A stretch of DNA of 64,000 nucleotides from Microbacteriaceae bacterium PS02066 (GCA_029959545.1 JASCPH010000004.1:1-64000); one strand, 5' to 3'; positions 7,922-16,528 are shown, counted from the first letter of the stretch. Translations and numbers: made by a program. Notes: a model not told the origin generated them from the sequence alone.

Positions 7922-8298
7922 GGCGCCACAGGGCGGCTGGCGTCGGCTCCGGCGTGGTGGTGCGGGGCGGCGCCACCGAGGGAGTGCTCGGCTTGGAAGA
8001 TCGCGTCCGTGACCAGCTGGCGCGCGTGTTCGTCGGCGAGGGCGTAGAACACGCGGGTGCCGTCTTGTCGGGTGGTGACCATACGGGCCAGGCGCAGCTT
8101 GGCGAGATGCTGGGAGACGGCGGCGGGTGACTTGTCGACGATGTCGGCGATGTGGTTCACGGACAACTCCCCGGCTCCCTCGAGCGCGAGGATGATCCGC
8201 ACGCGGGTGGCGTCAGCGAGCATCGCGAAGACCTCGACGGCGAGCTCTACGTAGAGGCTGTCGGGGTCGCGGCCGCATGTCACGTTATCTGCATTCAT
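7918..8298 (-). CDS. ArsR/SmtB-family metalloregulator
   Basis: 126 residues. Winged HTH of the ArsR family: EVFAMLADATRVRIILALEG (helices 1-2), then DIVDKSPAAVSQHLAKLRLA (recognition helix) and a wing (VTTRQDGTRVFYAL). Possible ligands are an N-terminal Cys (VTCGRDPDS) and a His-rich tail (APHHHAG), resembling Cd/Zn/Ni sensors of the family. ArsR proteins repress transcription until metal binds. It is the first gene of the unit with the MFS gene (4-bp overlap). Confidence 0.8.
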   Translation of the reverse strand: MNADNVTCGRDPDSLYVELAVEVFAMLADATRVRIILALEGAGELSVNHIADIVDKSPAAVSQHLAKLRLARMVTTRQDGTRVFYALADEHARQLVTDAIFQAEHSLGGAAPHHHAGADASRPVAP

Positions 8299-8346
8299 AC
8301 GCAGATTCTTCCATATGGAGGGATGGCTCGCCGCTGACGATGATGC

Positions 8347-8952
8347 TCAGTCGAGGTGGCGGGCGCGGTGCAGGAGCGCGTCCATGCCGAATTCAAGGTG
8401 TGCGGCGGCGTTGTCGTCGAGGAAGAGATCGCGGACGCTGGTGAGTGCGGGGAACGAATGTGCGGCGAGTTCCTGCTCGAAGCGGTGGGCGCCGTCCTCG
8501 GGGGTGGTCTGTTCTTCGTGGACGAGTCCGACCACGAGGTAGTTGAGGCTCCAGAAGGTGGTGACGGCGAGGTCGGGGTCGACGCCGGCATCGAGCAGCG
8601 CGGCAATCACCGCCTCCCCTAGCCGCAGGGTGTTGGTTTCGGAGACCCTCGTACCCGAGACGAGATGTGCGCCGTCGCGGTGGTTCAGAAGGACCTGGCG
8701 GTAGCGGCGGAAGATCTCTTTGACCCGGTCGATCGGCGGGTGTGGGAGGTCGTCGAAGGAGAGCTCGCCGAGAATGGCGTCTGCCATCAGGTCGAAGAGG
8801 CGCGCTTTGCTCCCCACCTGCAGCGACACCGAGTTGAGGTGAACGTCGAGATGTCGGGCGATCCCACGGAGGGTGATGGCGTCCGCCCCGCCGCGATCGA
8901 GCAGGGCCAAGGCGGCGTGGATGACGTCGCGGCGGGATAGTCGGTCGGCCAC
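8347..8952 (-). CDS. TetR-family repressor of the adjacent CDF exporter
   Basis: 201 residues from GTG 8952 with GGAGGAG upstream. The N-terminal TetR HTH is clear: SRRDVIHAALALLDRGGADA, then TLRGIARHLDVHLNSVSLQV, with a long helical C-terminal ligand domain. It is divergent from the CDF gene at 9046 with a 93-bp gap that holds three copies of a TTGGTCA…TGACCAA-type palindrome, so it most likely represses both itself and the exporter. The inducer is unknown; a metal or hydrophobic compound are both possible. Confidence 0.8.
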   Translation of the reverse strand: MADRLSRRDVIHAALALLDRGGADAITLRGIARHLDVHLNSVSLQVGSKARLFDLMADAILGELSFDDLPHPPIDRVKEIFRRYRQVLLNHRDGAHLVSGTRVSETNTLRLGEAVIAALLDAGVDPDLAVTTFWSLNYLVVGLVHEEQTTPEDGAHRFEQELAAHSFPALTSVRDLFLDDNAAAHLEFGMDALLHRARHLD

Positions 8953-8969
8953 AGGTCTCTCCTCCGAGC

Positions 8970-9031
8970 TTGGTCAGTGACCAACACTGTAGTAGCTTGG
9001 TCACCGATCAAGGAAATTGGTCACTGACCAA
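8970..9031. promoter_or_regulatory. Triple TetR-type operator in the divergent promoter
   Basis: Three 15-bp palindromes: TTGGTCAGTGACCAA (8970-8984), TTGGTCACCGATCAA (8997-9011) and TTGGTCACTGACCAA (9017-9031). The outer two are perfect apart from the central base; the middle one is degenerate. They fill the gap between the TetR and CDF genes. Confidence 0.8.
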
Positions 9032-9045
9032 GTAAGGAGTGGGAC

Positions 9046-9987
9046 ATGGGTGCGGGTCACAACCACGGTGCACCGACTACCGAGGCAGGAGCGCCCGGGG
9101 ATCACCGAGCACGACTGTGGATCGCGTTCGGCCTGACGGCGACGATCGTGATCGCGCAGGCGATCGGTTCCATCGTCACCGGCAGCCTGGCGCTGCTGAC
9201 GGACACCGCACACGCGATCACCGACGCGTCCGGTCTGCTGGTCGCGCTGATCGCGGCGACGCTGATGCTGCGGCCGGCTAATCCGAAGCGGACCTGGGGA
9301 TTCCGACGCATCGAGGTGATCGCCGCACTCGGGCAGGCCGCACTGCTGCTGGTGGTGGGCACTTACGCCGCCGTCGAAGGTATCCGACGCCTGTTCGAGC
9401 CGCCGGAGGTCGCCGCGGGAGAGATGCTCGTGTTCGGCATCGTCGGCCTCGCGGCGAATGTGATCGCGATCGTGATCCTCTCCTCGAGCCGCGGCGCGAA
9501 CTTCAATATGCGGGCAGCGTTCCTGGAGGTGATCAACGATGCACTCGGCTCGCTCGGGGTGATCGTGGCCGCGATTGTGATCGCCACGACCGGGTTCCAG
9601 CAGGCCGACGCGATTGCAGGGCTCCTGATCGCGGGACTGATCGTGCCGCGCGCGATCATTTTGATGCGCGACACCACCCGGGTGCTCATGGAGTTCACCC
9701 CTGCCGGGCTCGACTTGGACGAGGTACGCCGGCACATCCTTGAGCTCGAACACGTCACCGACGTGCACGACCTGCACGCATCGACGGTCGCCACTGGCCT
9801 GCCCACCCTGACCGCGCATGTGGTGGTCGAGGATGAGTGCTTCACCGACGGGCATGCCGCGGAGGTGTTGCACGAGGTACGCGAATGCGTGGCCGGTCAC
9901 TTCCCGGTGTCGATTCAGCACTCGACCTTCCAGATCGAGACCGCGCACCTCACCGAGGACGAGCCAGCCCTTGTCCGCCACCGCTGA
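9046..9987 (+). CDS. czcD: Cation diffusion facilitator (CzcD-like metal efflux)
   Basis: 313 residues. Six membrane segments of the CDF family are visible from ARLWIAFGLTATIVIAQAIG onward. The metal-site signature is ALLTDTAHAITDASG in TM2 (H…D pattern) and AFLEVINDALGSLGV in TM5. Note the N/D pair in TM5 rather than H/D, which may bear on metal choice. The cytoplasmic C-terminal domain (VRRHILELEHVTDVHDLHAS) follows. An N-terminal His patch (GAGHNHG) is present. The family exports Zn, Cd or Co in exchange for protons. Divergent from its likely TetR repressor. Symbol given as the generic family name. Confidence 0.8.
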   Translation: MGAGHNHGAPTTEAGAPGDHRARLWIAFGLTATIVIAQAIGSIVTGSLALLTDTAHAITDASGLLVALIAATLMLRPANPKRTWGFRRIEVIAALGQAALLLVVGTYAAVEGIRRLFEPPEVAAGEMLVFGIVGLAANVIAIVILSSSRGANFNMRAAFLEVINDALGSLGVIVAAIVIATTGFQQADAIAGLLIAGLIVPRAIILMRDTTRVLMEFTPAGLDLDEVRRHILELEHVTDVHDLHASTVATGLPTLTAHVVVEDECFTDGHAAEVLHEVRECVAGHFPVSIQHSTFQIETAHLTEDEPALVRHR

Positions 9988-10032
9988 GCCGGGCCCCCCA
10001 GCGCCGCGGTAGCGGTCGGCGGAGGAAGGGTG

Positions 10033-10437
10033 TCAGAGCGTCGCGAGCAGGTTAGTGCAGGCCTGTTCACAGCGGCGGCAGGCGTCGGCGCAGACCCGGC
10101 AGTGCTCGTGCATGTCCGCGTGGGTGTCGCACTCGGCGGCGCATGCGGCGCACGCTGCGCGCAACGCCTCCAGCGCGGCACGAAGCACGGTGGTGTCCGT
10201 GCCGGTGTGGCGAGAGAGCAGGCGCGCGGTGGTGTCGCAGAGGTCGGCGCAATCCTGGTTCAGACGGATGCAGGTGGTCAGATCGGCGACCATCTCCTCG
10301 CTGAGACAGGCGTCGGCGCAGGTCGTACAAGCCTGGCCGCACTCGAGGCACGCGTCGATACAGGCCAGGAGCGCGTCTCGGTTGGCGATGTCGTTGGCTC
10401 GGGGGTGGGTGTCGAACATTTGGGCGGTGACGGTCAC
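10033..10437 (-). CDS. Four-helix-bundle copper-binding protein (Csp-like)
   Basis: 134 residues from GTG 10437 with AAGGAGAAGG upstream. Cysteines recur on helices every 3-4 residues (DACLECGQACTTCADACL; RAACAACAAECDTH; CRVCADACRRCEQACTN), the hallmark of copper-storage proteins (Csp/DUF326) that load Cu(I) inside a four-helix bundle. No signal peptide, so cytosolic. It is divergent from the DUF6153 gene (111-bp gap) at the left edge of the copper island. Confidence 0.85.
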   Translation of the reverse strand: MTVTAQMFDTHPRANDIANRDALLACIDACLECGQACTTCADACLSEEMVADLTTCIRLNQDCADLCDTTARLLSRHTGTDTTVLRAALEALRAACAACAAECDTHADMHEHCRVCADACRRCEQACTNLLATL

Positions 10438-10508
10438 GGCCTTCTCCTTTGAATCGGTGAGGGGGTTACGTTACGTCGCTGTTCCGGATGCCGGCGACCC
10501 CCTTGGGT

Positions 10509-10526
10509 TACGGTGCGGGGGTATGG
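10509..10526. promoter_or_regulatory. Possible CsoR-type operator / promoter
   Basis: TACGGTGCGGGGGTATGG resembles one half of the GC-rich CsoR operator (GGGGGTATGG). TATGGT (10522-10527) could be the -10 for the gene at 10549. Much weaker symmetry than the sites at 16824 and 25032. Confidence 0.3.
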
Positions 10527-10548
10527 TACGGACGGTAGGCTGGACGGG

Positions 10549-10974
10549 ATGATCGGCCTGTCCGCGTTGCGCCTGCGGCTGCCGCACCCGGTGCGGTGGC
10601 TGGTTGCCGTGTGCTTCGCTGCAGCGGTCATCGTCGGGTTGATGGGGATGCACACGATCTCCTCGGGACACACCGCCCCTACGACCTCGGAGAATGTCGA
10701 GATGCCGGGCGGGGCACCTCACCACTCGTCGGCGCCCGCGACCGGCGATGAGGATGCGGAGGCGTGCGCGTCGTGCAGCCCGAGCGGGGGCCATGACGTT
10801 CTGATGATGATGTGCGTGCTGGCGTTGCTGGCAGCCGCCCTCGTGCTGCTGGTCCCCCGCGCCGCATGGTCGTCTGTGTGGGAGCGGCATGCATTGCGTC
10901 CGCCGGTGACGCGGTGCCGGCCGGCCCCGGACCGGCCTCCCTCACTCCTGGAGCTGTCGATCAGCCGAACGTGA
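10549..10974 (+). CDS. DUF6153-like small membrane protein
   Basis: 141 residues from ATG 10549; a GTG at 10513 is in frame but overlaps the promoter. Two hydrophobic segments (WLVAVCFAAAVIVGLMGMH and LMMMCVLALLAAALVLLVP) flank a His/Cys-bearing loop (GGAPHHSSAP…CASCSPSGGH) that would face outside. This matches my memory of DUF6153 proteins found in actinobacterial copper clusters, though the family call is tentative. It probably binds metal at the cell surface. Followed 82 nt later by the DUF305 lipoprotein gene. Confidence 0.55.
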   Translation: MIGLSALRLRLPHPVRWLVAVCFAAAVIVGLMGMHTISSGHTAPTTSENVEMPGGAPHHSSAPATGDEDAEACASCSPSGGHDVLMMMCVLALLAAALVLLVPRAAWSSVWERHALRPPVTRCRPAPDRPPSLLELSISRT

Positions 10975-11056
10975 CACGCACTGTCCCTGCCCTCTGGGGC
11001 GGGGGTGAGGTTCATTGCCCGTACGCGGGTTTCACGAGTGTTTGAGAGGACTGATG

Positions 11057-11665
11057 ATGAACAAGAAGATGCGTTTGGCAGCGGTCGCGGCCGTACCGCT
11101 GGCAGCGGTGCTGTTCCTGGCCGGCTGCGCGGACAACGGAGGCAGCATGCCTGGAATGGATCATGGTGGGTCGTCGTCGGCCCCGTCGGAATCGGCGGAG
11201 GCGGACTTCAACATGGCGGATTCGATGTTCGCGATGATGATGATCCCGCATCACGAGCAGGCCGTCGAGATGAGCGACATGATCCTCGCCAAGAGCGACG
11301 TTGATCAGCGGGTGCTGGATCTGGCTCAGCAGATCAAGGACGCCCAGCAGCCGGAGATCGAGACGATGCAGGGATGGCTCGCCGAGTGGGGCGTGTCCAG
11401 TGACGACATGGACATGGGTGAGATGGAGCACGGCGGCGGGATGATGTCTGACGAGGACATGGCGGCGCTGGAGTCGGCGTCCGGGGCCGAGGCGGCACCC
11501 CTGTTCCTGGAGCAGATGATCGCCCACCACCAGGGGGCGATCGAGATGGCCGAGACCGAACTCGCCAACGGGAAGAACGCGGACGCGTTGGCGCTCGCGC
11601 AAGCCGTGGTCGATACACAGTCCGCGGAGATCGAGACCATGCAGGATCTGCTCGGCCAGCTCTGA
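11057..11665 (+). CDS. DUF305 family lipoprotein
   Basis: 202 residues. Signal peptide with lipobox (VLFLAGCAD), then a Met/His/Asp-rich linker (MPGMDHGG). Two DUF305 repeats follow: MMMIPHHEQAVEMSDMIL and LEQMIAHHQGAIEMAETEL, each with the HH-x2-A signature of ferritin-like copper-associated DUF305 proteins. Extracytoplasmic and membrane-anchored. GAGAGGA (11044-11050) fits ATG 11057 slightly better than ATG 11054. Followed 71 nt later by another lipoprotein gene on the same strand, probably one operon with 10549. Confidence 0.8.
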   Translation: MNKKMRLAAVAAVPLAAVLFLAGCADNGGSMPGMDHGGSSSAPSESAEADFNMADSMFAMMMIPHHEQAVEMSDMILAKSDVDQRVLDLAQQIKDAQQPEIETMQGWLAEWGVSSDDMDMGEMEHGGGMMSDEDMAALESASGAEAAPLFLEQMIAHHQGAIEMAETELANGKNADALALAQAVVDTQSAEIETMQDLLGQL

Positions 11666-11736
11666 GCCCGATCCGTCGAGTGGGGGCGCCGCTGCCATGC
11701 GCGGTGCCCCCACTCTTCGAACGCGGAGGTACGCGT

Positions 11737-12576
11737 ATGCACGTCCATACGAAGACACTGGCGGCGGGCGCCGCTGCTTCCGCCCTCCTGATGCTGGCGG
11801 GGTGCGCGGACACTCCGACGTCGCCGCCGGCTGGGGACGGGCGCACCGGGGTACCGAGCCATGTCCACGCGGTGGTCGTCGCCCCGGACACTGACCAGCT
11901 TCTCCTGGGAACGCATGAAGGCATCTACGAGGTCACCGACACCGGGGAGTGGGGTGGCCGGGTCAGCACGGACAGCTTCGACGCGATGGGACTCACCGCC
12001 ACTTCGCAGACACTGATCGCGTCCGGTCACCCCGGCCCCGGAAGCCCCGCCGAGTGGGGGGCACCGAACCTGGGCGTGATGCGCAGCACCGACGCAGGGG
12101 TGAGTTGGGAGTCGGTGGTGTTCGGTGGGGAGAAAGACTTCCACGCCCTCGCCGCCGGCGCCGATGACACGGTGTACGCCATCGCCACGGACGTCAGCGA
12201 CGTGATCCGCAGCGACGACGCCGGGCTGACCTGGGAACCTACCGGTGCGGATCTGGTAGCGGCCAGTCTCGCCGTCGACGGTCGCGGACGGGTGATCGCG
12301 GCCACCGAAGAGGGTGTGCAGATCAGCACGGACGGCGGTGCGTCCTTCGCGGCGTGGCCCGAAGCGCCGCTGCTGTACACGTTGGGGGCTGCGGCCGACC
12401 GGACTCAGGTGGTCGGTGTCGGCACCGATGGGCAGATTTGGGTGACCGGAGCCGGTGCCGCGAGCTGGGAGCCGGCAGGTCGCGTGGACGGCCGGGTGCA
12501 GGCGGTCGGTATGGACGCCGCGGGCCGCATCGTGATCGTCGACGAGACCAGCGGCATCACGATTCTGCCCGGATAG
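11737..12576 (+). CDS. BNR/Asp-box beta-propeller lipoprotein (F510_1955-like)
   Basis: 279 residues from ATG 11737 with CGGAGG upstream. Lipoprotein signal (SALLMLAGCAD). Asp-box repeats typical of sialidase-like propellers are visible: STDAGVSWES, SDDAGLTWEP and STDGGASFAA. Similar lipoproteins are named F510_1955 family glycosyl hydrolase in databases and often accompany DUF305 in actinobacterial copper islands. Enzymatic activity is doubtful; surface metal binding or protein-protein contact is as likely. It ends 30 nt before the tRNA gene, which is on the other strand. Confidence 0.65.
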   Translation: MHVHTKTLAAGAAASALLMLAGCADTPTSPPAGDGRTGVPSHVHAVVVAPDTDQLLLGTHEGIYEVTDTGEWGGRVSTDSFDAMGLTATSQTLIASGHPGPGSPAEWGAPNLGVMRSTDAGVSWESVVFGGEKDFHALAAGADDTVYAIATDVSDVIRSDDAGLTWEPTGADLVAASLAVDGRGRVIAATEEGVQISTDGGASFAAWPEAPLLYTLGAAADRTQVVGVGTDGQIWVTGAGAASWEPAGRVDGRVQAVGMDAAGRIVIVDETSGITILPG

Positions 12577-12605
12577 CCCGCCGGGCACGCGACGGGCCGT
12601 ATGCG

Positions 12606-12676
12606 AGGTGCCTACGGGAGTCGAACCCGTCTAGACGGCTTTGCAGGCCGTTGCCTGACCGCTCGGCCAAGGCACC
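12606..12676 (-). tRNA. tRNA-Cys (anticodon GCA)
   Basis: The minus strand folds as a cloverleaf: 7-bp acceptor stem GGTGCCT/AGGCACC, D arm with GGCCGAGCGGTCAGGC, anticodon stem ACGGC/GCCGT with loop CTGCAAA (GCA), T arm ending GGGTTCGACTCCC, and discriminator U as expected for Cys. The CCA end is not encoded. It lies inside the copper island between the lipoprotein gene and csoR. Confidence 0.9.
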
Positions 12677-12715
12677 GAGTGTCCCCTTACCGGGGACGTG
12701 GACGCAGCAGCGTGG

Positions 12716-12759
12716 GATCGCCCGTCTGGTCCGGTTAGGACCGGACCAGACGGGCGATC
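12716..12759 (-). terminator. Long perfect hairpin at the 3' end of csoR
   Basis: A 20-bp perfect inverted repeat (12716-12735 with 12740-12759, loop TAGG) overlaps the last codons and stop of csoR. It lacks a U-tract, as is common in actinobacteria. A second smaller hairpin, GTCCCC/GGGGAC, lies at about 12680-12696 next to the tRNA. Confidence 0.7.
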
Positions 12760-13049
12760 GCGTCGCTGGCTTCCTTGATCTTCTGCTCCGCCTGGTCACC
12801 CTCCATGCGCGCCGCGTCGAGCACGCAGTGTTTCAGGTGGTCGTCAAGCAGCCCGACGGCCACGGCCTGCAGGGCGCTGGTCAGAGCGCTGATCTGGGTG
12901 AGGATGTCGATGCAGTACTTCTCTTCATCGACCATCTTCGAGATGCCCCGCGCTTGACCTTCGATCCGCTTGAGCCGGTTCAGGTATCGGTCTTTGTCGG
13001 TGATGTACCCGTGGGGGGCGTGAGCGGTGTCGGGTGCGGGTGTGGTCAT
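12735..13049 (-). CDS. csoR: CsoR copper-sensing repressor
   Basis: 104 residues. The CsoR/RcnR helical fold is evident (YLNRLKRIEGQARGISKMV). The Cu(I) ligand triad is complete: Cys in EKYCIDILTQ, then His 25 residues later and Cys 4 after that in DDHLKHCV. CsoR tetramers bind GC-rich operators and release them when Cu(I) binds. It is the last gene of the operon YHS-flavoprotein-CopB-CsoR, and its likely target is the palindrome at 16824-16840, with autoregulation through the operon. It has an Arg-Ser C-terminus and ends in a long hairpin. Confidence 0.9.
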   Translation of the reverse strand: MTTPAPDTAHAPHGYITDKDRYLNRLKRIEGQARGISKMVDEEKYCIDILTQISALTSALQAVAVGLLDDHLKHCVLDAARMEGDQAEQKIKEASDAIARLVRS

Positions 13050-13067
13050 GGCCGGGTTCCTTCGGGT

Positions 13068-15242
13068 TTAGCTGTCCAGCGCTGCGCGGGTGCTGGCTTC
13101 GGGGCTGAGGTCGATGCGGCGCAGCAGCTGCGCGTTCAGGGCGACCACGACGGTGGACAGGGACATCAGGATCGCACCGATCGACATCGGCAGGACGAAC
13201 CCGATGGGGGCGAGCACGCCGGCGGCGAGCGGCACGGAGATCAGGTTGTACCCGGCAGCCCACCACAGATTCTGCTTCATCTTCCGGTACGCCGCACGCG
13301 ACAGCTGGATCACCGACAGCACACTGCGCGGGTCGGAGCTCGCGAGGATGACCCCGGCGGACGCGATCGCGACGTCGGTGCCGGCGCCGATCGCGATGCC
13401 GACGTCGGCCTGCGCGAGGGCGGGGGCGTCGTTGACGCCGTCGCCCACCATCGCGACCTTGCGGCCCTCCTTCTGCAGCTCGGCGACCTTGCTGGACTTG
13501 TCCTCCGGGCGCACGTGCGCGAAGACCCGGTCGATGCCCAGCTCGGCGCCGACGGCGTTCGCGACGGCTTCGGCGTCGCCGGTGATCATGACCACCTGGA
13601 CACCCAGCTTGTGCAGGGCATCGACGGCTTCACGGGACTCGGGGCGGATCTCGTCGGCGAGCTTGAGCCCGCCGATGACTTTTCCGTCCCGGGTCACGTG
13701 CAGGATGATCGCGCCCTCGCTACGCCACGCGTCCGCCGTGTCGACCTCGCTGGCACCGACGTCCTCGAGCAGACGGGGACCGCCGACACGGATCTCCGCA
13801 CCGTCGACGGTCGCGGTGACACCGACCGCCGGGGAAGAGGAAAACCCGGTCGCCTTCGGCAGGGTCAGGTTCTTGTCCTTCGCGGCGCGAACGATGGCCC
13901 TAGCGAGCGGGTGCTCACTGTCGGCCTCGGCCGCCGCGGCGATCGCGAGCACCTGGTCAGCGTCCAGGTCACCGACCGGTTCCACGGCGGAGACGGTGGG
14001 CTCGCCCTTGGTGAGGGTGCCGGTCTTGTCGAACAGCACGGTGTCGACGGTGCGCATGCTCTCGAGCGCGAGCCGGTCCTTCACCAACACCCCGCCACGG
14101 GCGGCGCGCTCAGTGGCGATGGACACCACCAGCGGGATCGCCAGGCCCAGCGCGTGCGGGCAGGCGATGACCAGCACGGTGATGGTGCGCACGACCGCCG
14201 CATCGGGATTGCCGACGACAGTCCACACCACCGCGGTGATCGCGGCGGCGCCCAGCGCGAACCAGAACAGCAGCGCCGCCGCCTTGTCGGCGATCCGCTG
14301 CGCCCGAGAGGACGAGTTCTGTGCCTCCGTGACCAGCCGCTGAATACCCGCGAGGGTGGTCTCATCCCCCGTGGCGGTGACCTCCACGCGAAGGCCGGAG
14401 TCTGTGGCGACGGTGCCCGCGGTAACGGGGTCGCCAGTGCCGCGGGCGACGGGGCGGGATTCACCGGTGACCATGGACTCGTCCATGTCGGCGCGGCCGT
14501 CGACGATCTTCCCGTCGGCGGGGACGCTGCCGCCGGGGCGGACCACCACCACGTCCCCGACCTGCAGGTCGGCGGGTGAGACCTTGACGATCTGGTCCCC
14601 TTCGACGCGCTCTGCCTCATCCGGGAGCAGCGCCGCGAGGGTGTCCAGCGCGGAGCTGGTCTGGGCGAGGGAGCGCATCTCGATCCAGTGACCGAGCAGC
14701 ATGATCACGATCAGCAGCGCCAGCTCCCACCAGAACTCCAGCTCGTGGTGCAGCAGGCCCAGGGTGGCGCCCCAGGACGCGAAGAACGCGACCGTGATGG
14801 CCAGACCGATCAGCAGCATCATGCCGGGTTTGCGGGAGCGGAGTTCGCTGACCGCACCGGTCAGGAACGGCCACCCGCCCCACGCGTACATGACGGTGCC
14901 GAGGACGGGGGCGATGAACAGTGCCCAGTCGGGGACGGTGTAGCCGAGGATCATCGCGAACATCGGGGAGAACGCCACGACCGGGACGGCGATGATCAGG
15001 TTGATCCAGAACAGTCGCCGGAACTGGCCGACGTGATCCCCGTGCCCACCGTGCCCGCCGCCGTGGCCACCACCATCGTGACCTGCGTGGTCCCCGTGGC
15101 TGGCCTGCGTGCCGTGGCCGGTGTGGGTGTCGTGCTGGGTGGGCGGCTCGGGGGTGTGGTCGCCGTGGCGGGTGTCTCCCCCGGTGGCGGTGGCGGCCTT
15201 GCCGGTGGGGTGGTCGGTGTGGTGTGCGTGCGGGTCAGTCAT
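13068..15242 (-). CDS. copB: P1B-type heavy-metal ATPase, CopB-like (CPH motif)
   Basis: 724 residues. A His-rich N-terminus (HGDHAGHDGGGHGGGHGGHG) replaces the usual HMA domain. Actuator loop MVTGES, phosphorylation site DKTGTLTKGEP, ATP-hinge [14 protein letters not shown]. The TM6 metal motif is CPH (VIACPHALGLAIPL), characteristic of the CopB class (Cu/Ag export), unlike the CPC ATPase at 21494. About eight membrane helices. Gaps of 18 nt on both sides place it in one operon with the flavoprotein upstream and csoR downstream. Exports copper from the cytoplasm. Confidence 0.9.
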   Translation of the reverse strand: MTDPHAHHTDHPTGKAATATGGDTRHGDHTPEPPTQHDTHTGHGTQASHGDHAGHDGGGHGGGHGGHGDHVGQFRRLFWINLIIAVPVVAFSPMFAMILGYTVPDWALFIAPVLGTVMYAWGGWPFLTGAVSELRSRKPGMMLLIGLAITVAFFASWGATLGLLHHELEFWWELALLIVIMLLGHWIEMRSLAQTSSALDTLAALLPDEAERVEGDQIVKVSPADLQVGDVVVVRPGGSVPADGKIVDGRADMDESMVTGESRPVARGTGDPVTAGTVATDSGLRVEVTATGDETTLAGIQRLVTEAQNSSSRAQRIADKAAALLFWFALGAAAITAVVWTVVGNPDAAVVRTITVLVIACPHALGLAIPLVVSIATERAARGGVLVKDRLALESMRTVDTVLFDKTGTLTKGEPTVSAVEPVGDLDADQVLAIAAAAEADSEHPLARAIVRAAKDKNLTLPKATGFSSSPAVGVTATVDGAEIRVGGPRLLEDVGASEVDTADAWRSEGAIILHVTRDGKVIGGLKLADEIRPESREAVDALHKLGVQVVMITGDAEAVANAVGAELGIDRVFAHVRPEDKSSKVAELQKEGRKVAMVGDGVNDAPALAQADVGIAIGAGTDVAIASAGVILASSDPRSVLSVIQLSRAAYRKMKQNLWWAAGYNLISVPLAAGVLAPIGFVLPMSIGAILMSLSTVVVALNAQLLRRIDLSPEASTRAALDS

Positions 15243-15260
15243 CGGTTCACTTCCCTGTGC

Positions 15261-16466
15261 CTAGCGTTGGTGTGAGTCTGCCGTCGCGGTTCCCGCGGAG
15301 GCGAGGTCCTGCGGATCGGTCGCGGCAGGAGTATGAAGGTTCGGCATCCACCCGAACACCGCGGGCACGGCGTCCAGCCCGAGCACCCCGACGGGGACAC
15401 CGTCATGCTCGTGGACGACCAGGAGCGGGTCGGTAGTGTCGATGCGTGCGGAGGTGTGACCCCCGGTGATCCCGGCACCGGCGACCATCATGCCGTGCAC
15501 GGTTGCCGTGAAGGGGGCGCGGGGCTGGTAGTCGCCCGGGTGGGTGCCGGCGCCGAGGTCGGCGAGCATGGTGCGTGCGGCATGTTCACCCTGCGCGGCC
15601 GCGTCCGACCAGTGATCGATGCGCCAGGCGCCCAGGGTGGTGTCATAGTGTGCGGCGACCCCGCCGGCGCTGTAGACGCCGGGGGTGGCGGTGCGCAGCT
15701 TCCCGTCCACGATGACCCCGTCTTCCCAAGGGGCGGGGCCGGTCGGGGTGGTTCCGTGGGCGATGATCAGCAGATCCGCCGTCAGCTGTGTGGTGTCGTC
15801 CAAGGCGAGCTCGAGCTGTGTGCCGGTGTCAGTGACGGCGGTGAGGGTGCGGCCGAACGCGACGTCCACGTGCTCCCGGTGCGCGGCGGCGAGGCGCTCC
15901 GCGGCGCCGGCGCCGAACACGCTGACCCCGGGGGTGGTCGCGCGGGCGAGGAGGGTGACCTGATGTCCACGGTCGCGGAGCAGCGTGGCGGTCTCGGCCG
16001 CGACCAGACCGGCACCGGAGATGACGATCTGCGCGGGGCGGCCAAGCGTGCCCAGGAGGTCGCGGACGGCGACCGCGTCTTCCAGGGAGTGCAGGGTGGT
16101 GACCCGTCCTGCCTCCGTGGCGGCGGTCAGGCCGGGCAGCGTGTCCGGCAGCAAGCGGGGGGTGCTGCCGGTGGCGAGGAGGAGCGCGTCGTACGGTTCG
16201 ATCCGGCCGGATGCGAGCCGCACGGTCTTTCCCTGTGGGTCGACCTCGACCGCGGTGTCACTGATGACCTCCACCCCGGGGGTGACGACCTGTTCCGGGG
16301 TGAGCAGCCCGATCGCGACCCCCTTGTTGACCAGGGTGCGGTTGTACGGGGCCTGTCCGGTGCGGTCGACGAGGGTGACGCTCACCGTGCCGGAACCGTG
16401 AAGAACGCGCGCCGCGGCCGCGCCGGCGGCGCCGGCTCCCAGGATGAGGACCTTCTGGGGTGACAA
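15261..16466 (-). CDS. FAD/NAD(P)-dependent oxidoreductase
   Basis: 401 residues. TTG start at 16466 with AAGGAG 6 nt upstream. N-terminal FAD-binding GxGxxG (VLILGAGAAGAAAARVLHG), a second nucleotide site (IVISGAGLVAAETATLL) and the FAD motif GVYSAGGVA indicate a pyridine-nucleotide disulfide oxidoreductase relative (NirB/ferredoxin-reductase-like fold). No CxxxxC redox pair is visible, so it is not a mercuric reductase type. It is paralogous to the 19643 gene in the other copper operon. A role in metal redox or thiol recycling is inferred from location only. Confidence 0.75.
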   Translation of the reverse strand: MSPQKVLILGAGAAGAAAARVLHGSGTVSVTLVDRTGQAPYNRTLVNKGVAIGLLTPEQVVTPGVEVISDTAVEVDPQGKTVRLASGRIEPYDALLLATGSTPRLLPDTLPGLTAATEAGRVTTLHSLEDAVAVRDLLGTLGRPAQIVISGAGLVAAETATLLRDRGHQVTLLARATTPGVSVFGAGAAERLAAAHREHVDVAFGRTLTAVTDTGTQLELALDDTTQLTADLLIIAHGTTPTGPAPWEDGVIVDGKLRTATPGVYSAGGVAAHYDTTLGAWRIDHWSDAAAQGEHAARTMLADLGAGTHPGDYQPRAPFTATVHGMMVAGAGITGGHTSARIDTTDPLLVVHEHDGVPVGVLGLDAVPAVFGWMPNLHTPAATDPQDLASAGTATADSHQR

Positions 16467-16528
16467 TGTTGCTCCTTGCGTCTCGCGAATGTGGGGGCTG
16501 GTGACCGGTATCCCCGGCCTGTGGTCGG

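Noticed and set aside
11326..12588. Long minus-strand open frame over the two lipoprotein genes
   Set aside because: Antisense to DUF305 and Asp-box proteins with recognisable motifs; no ribosome site or family resemblance.
12354..14579. Long plus-strand open frame of 741 codons opposite copB and csoR
   Set aside because: It is antisense to clear copB/csoR coding sequence, has low-complexity composition and arises from GC-rich third positions.
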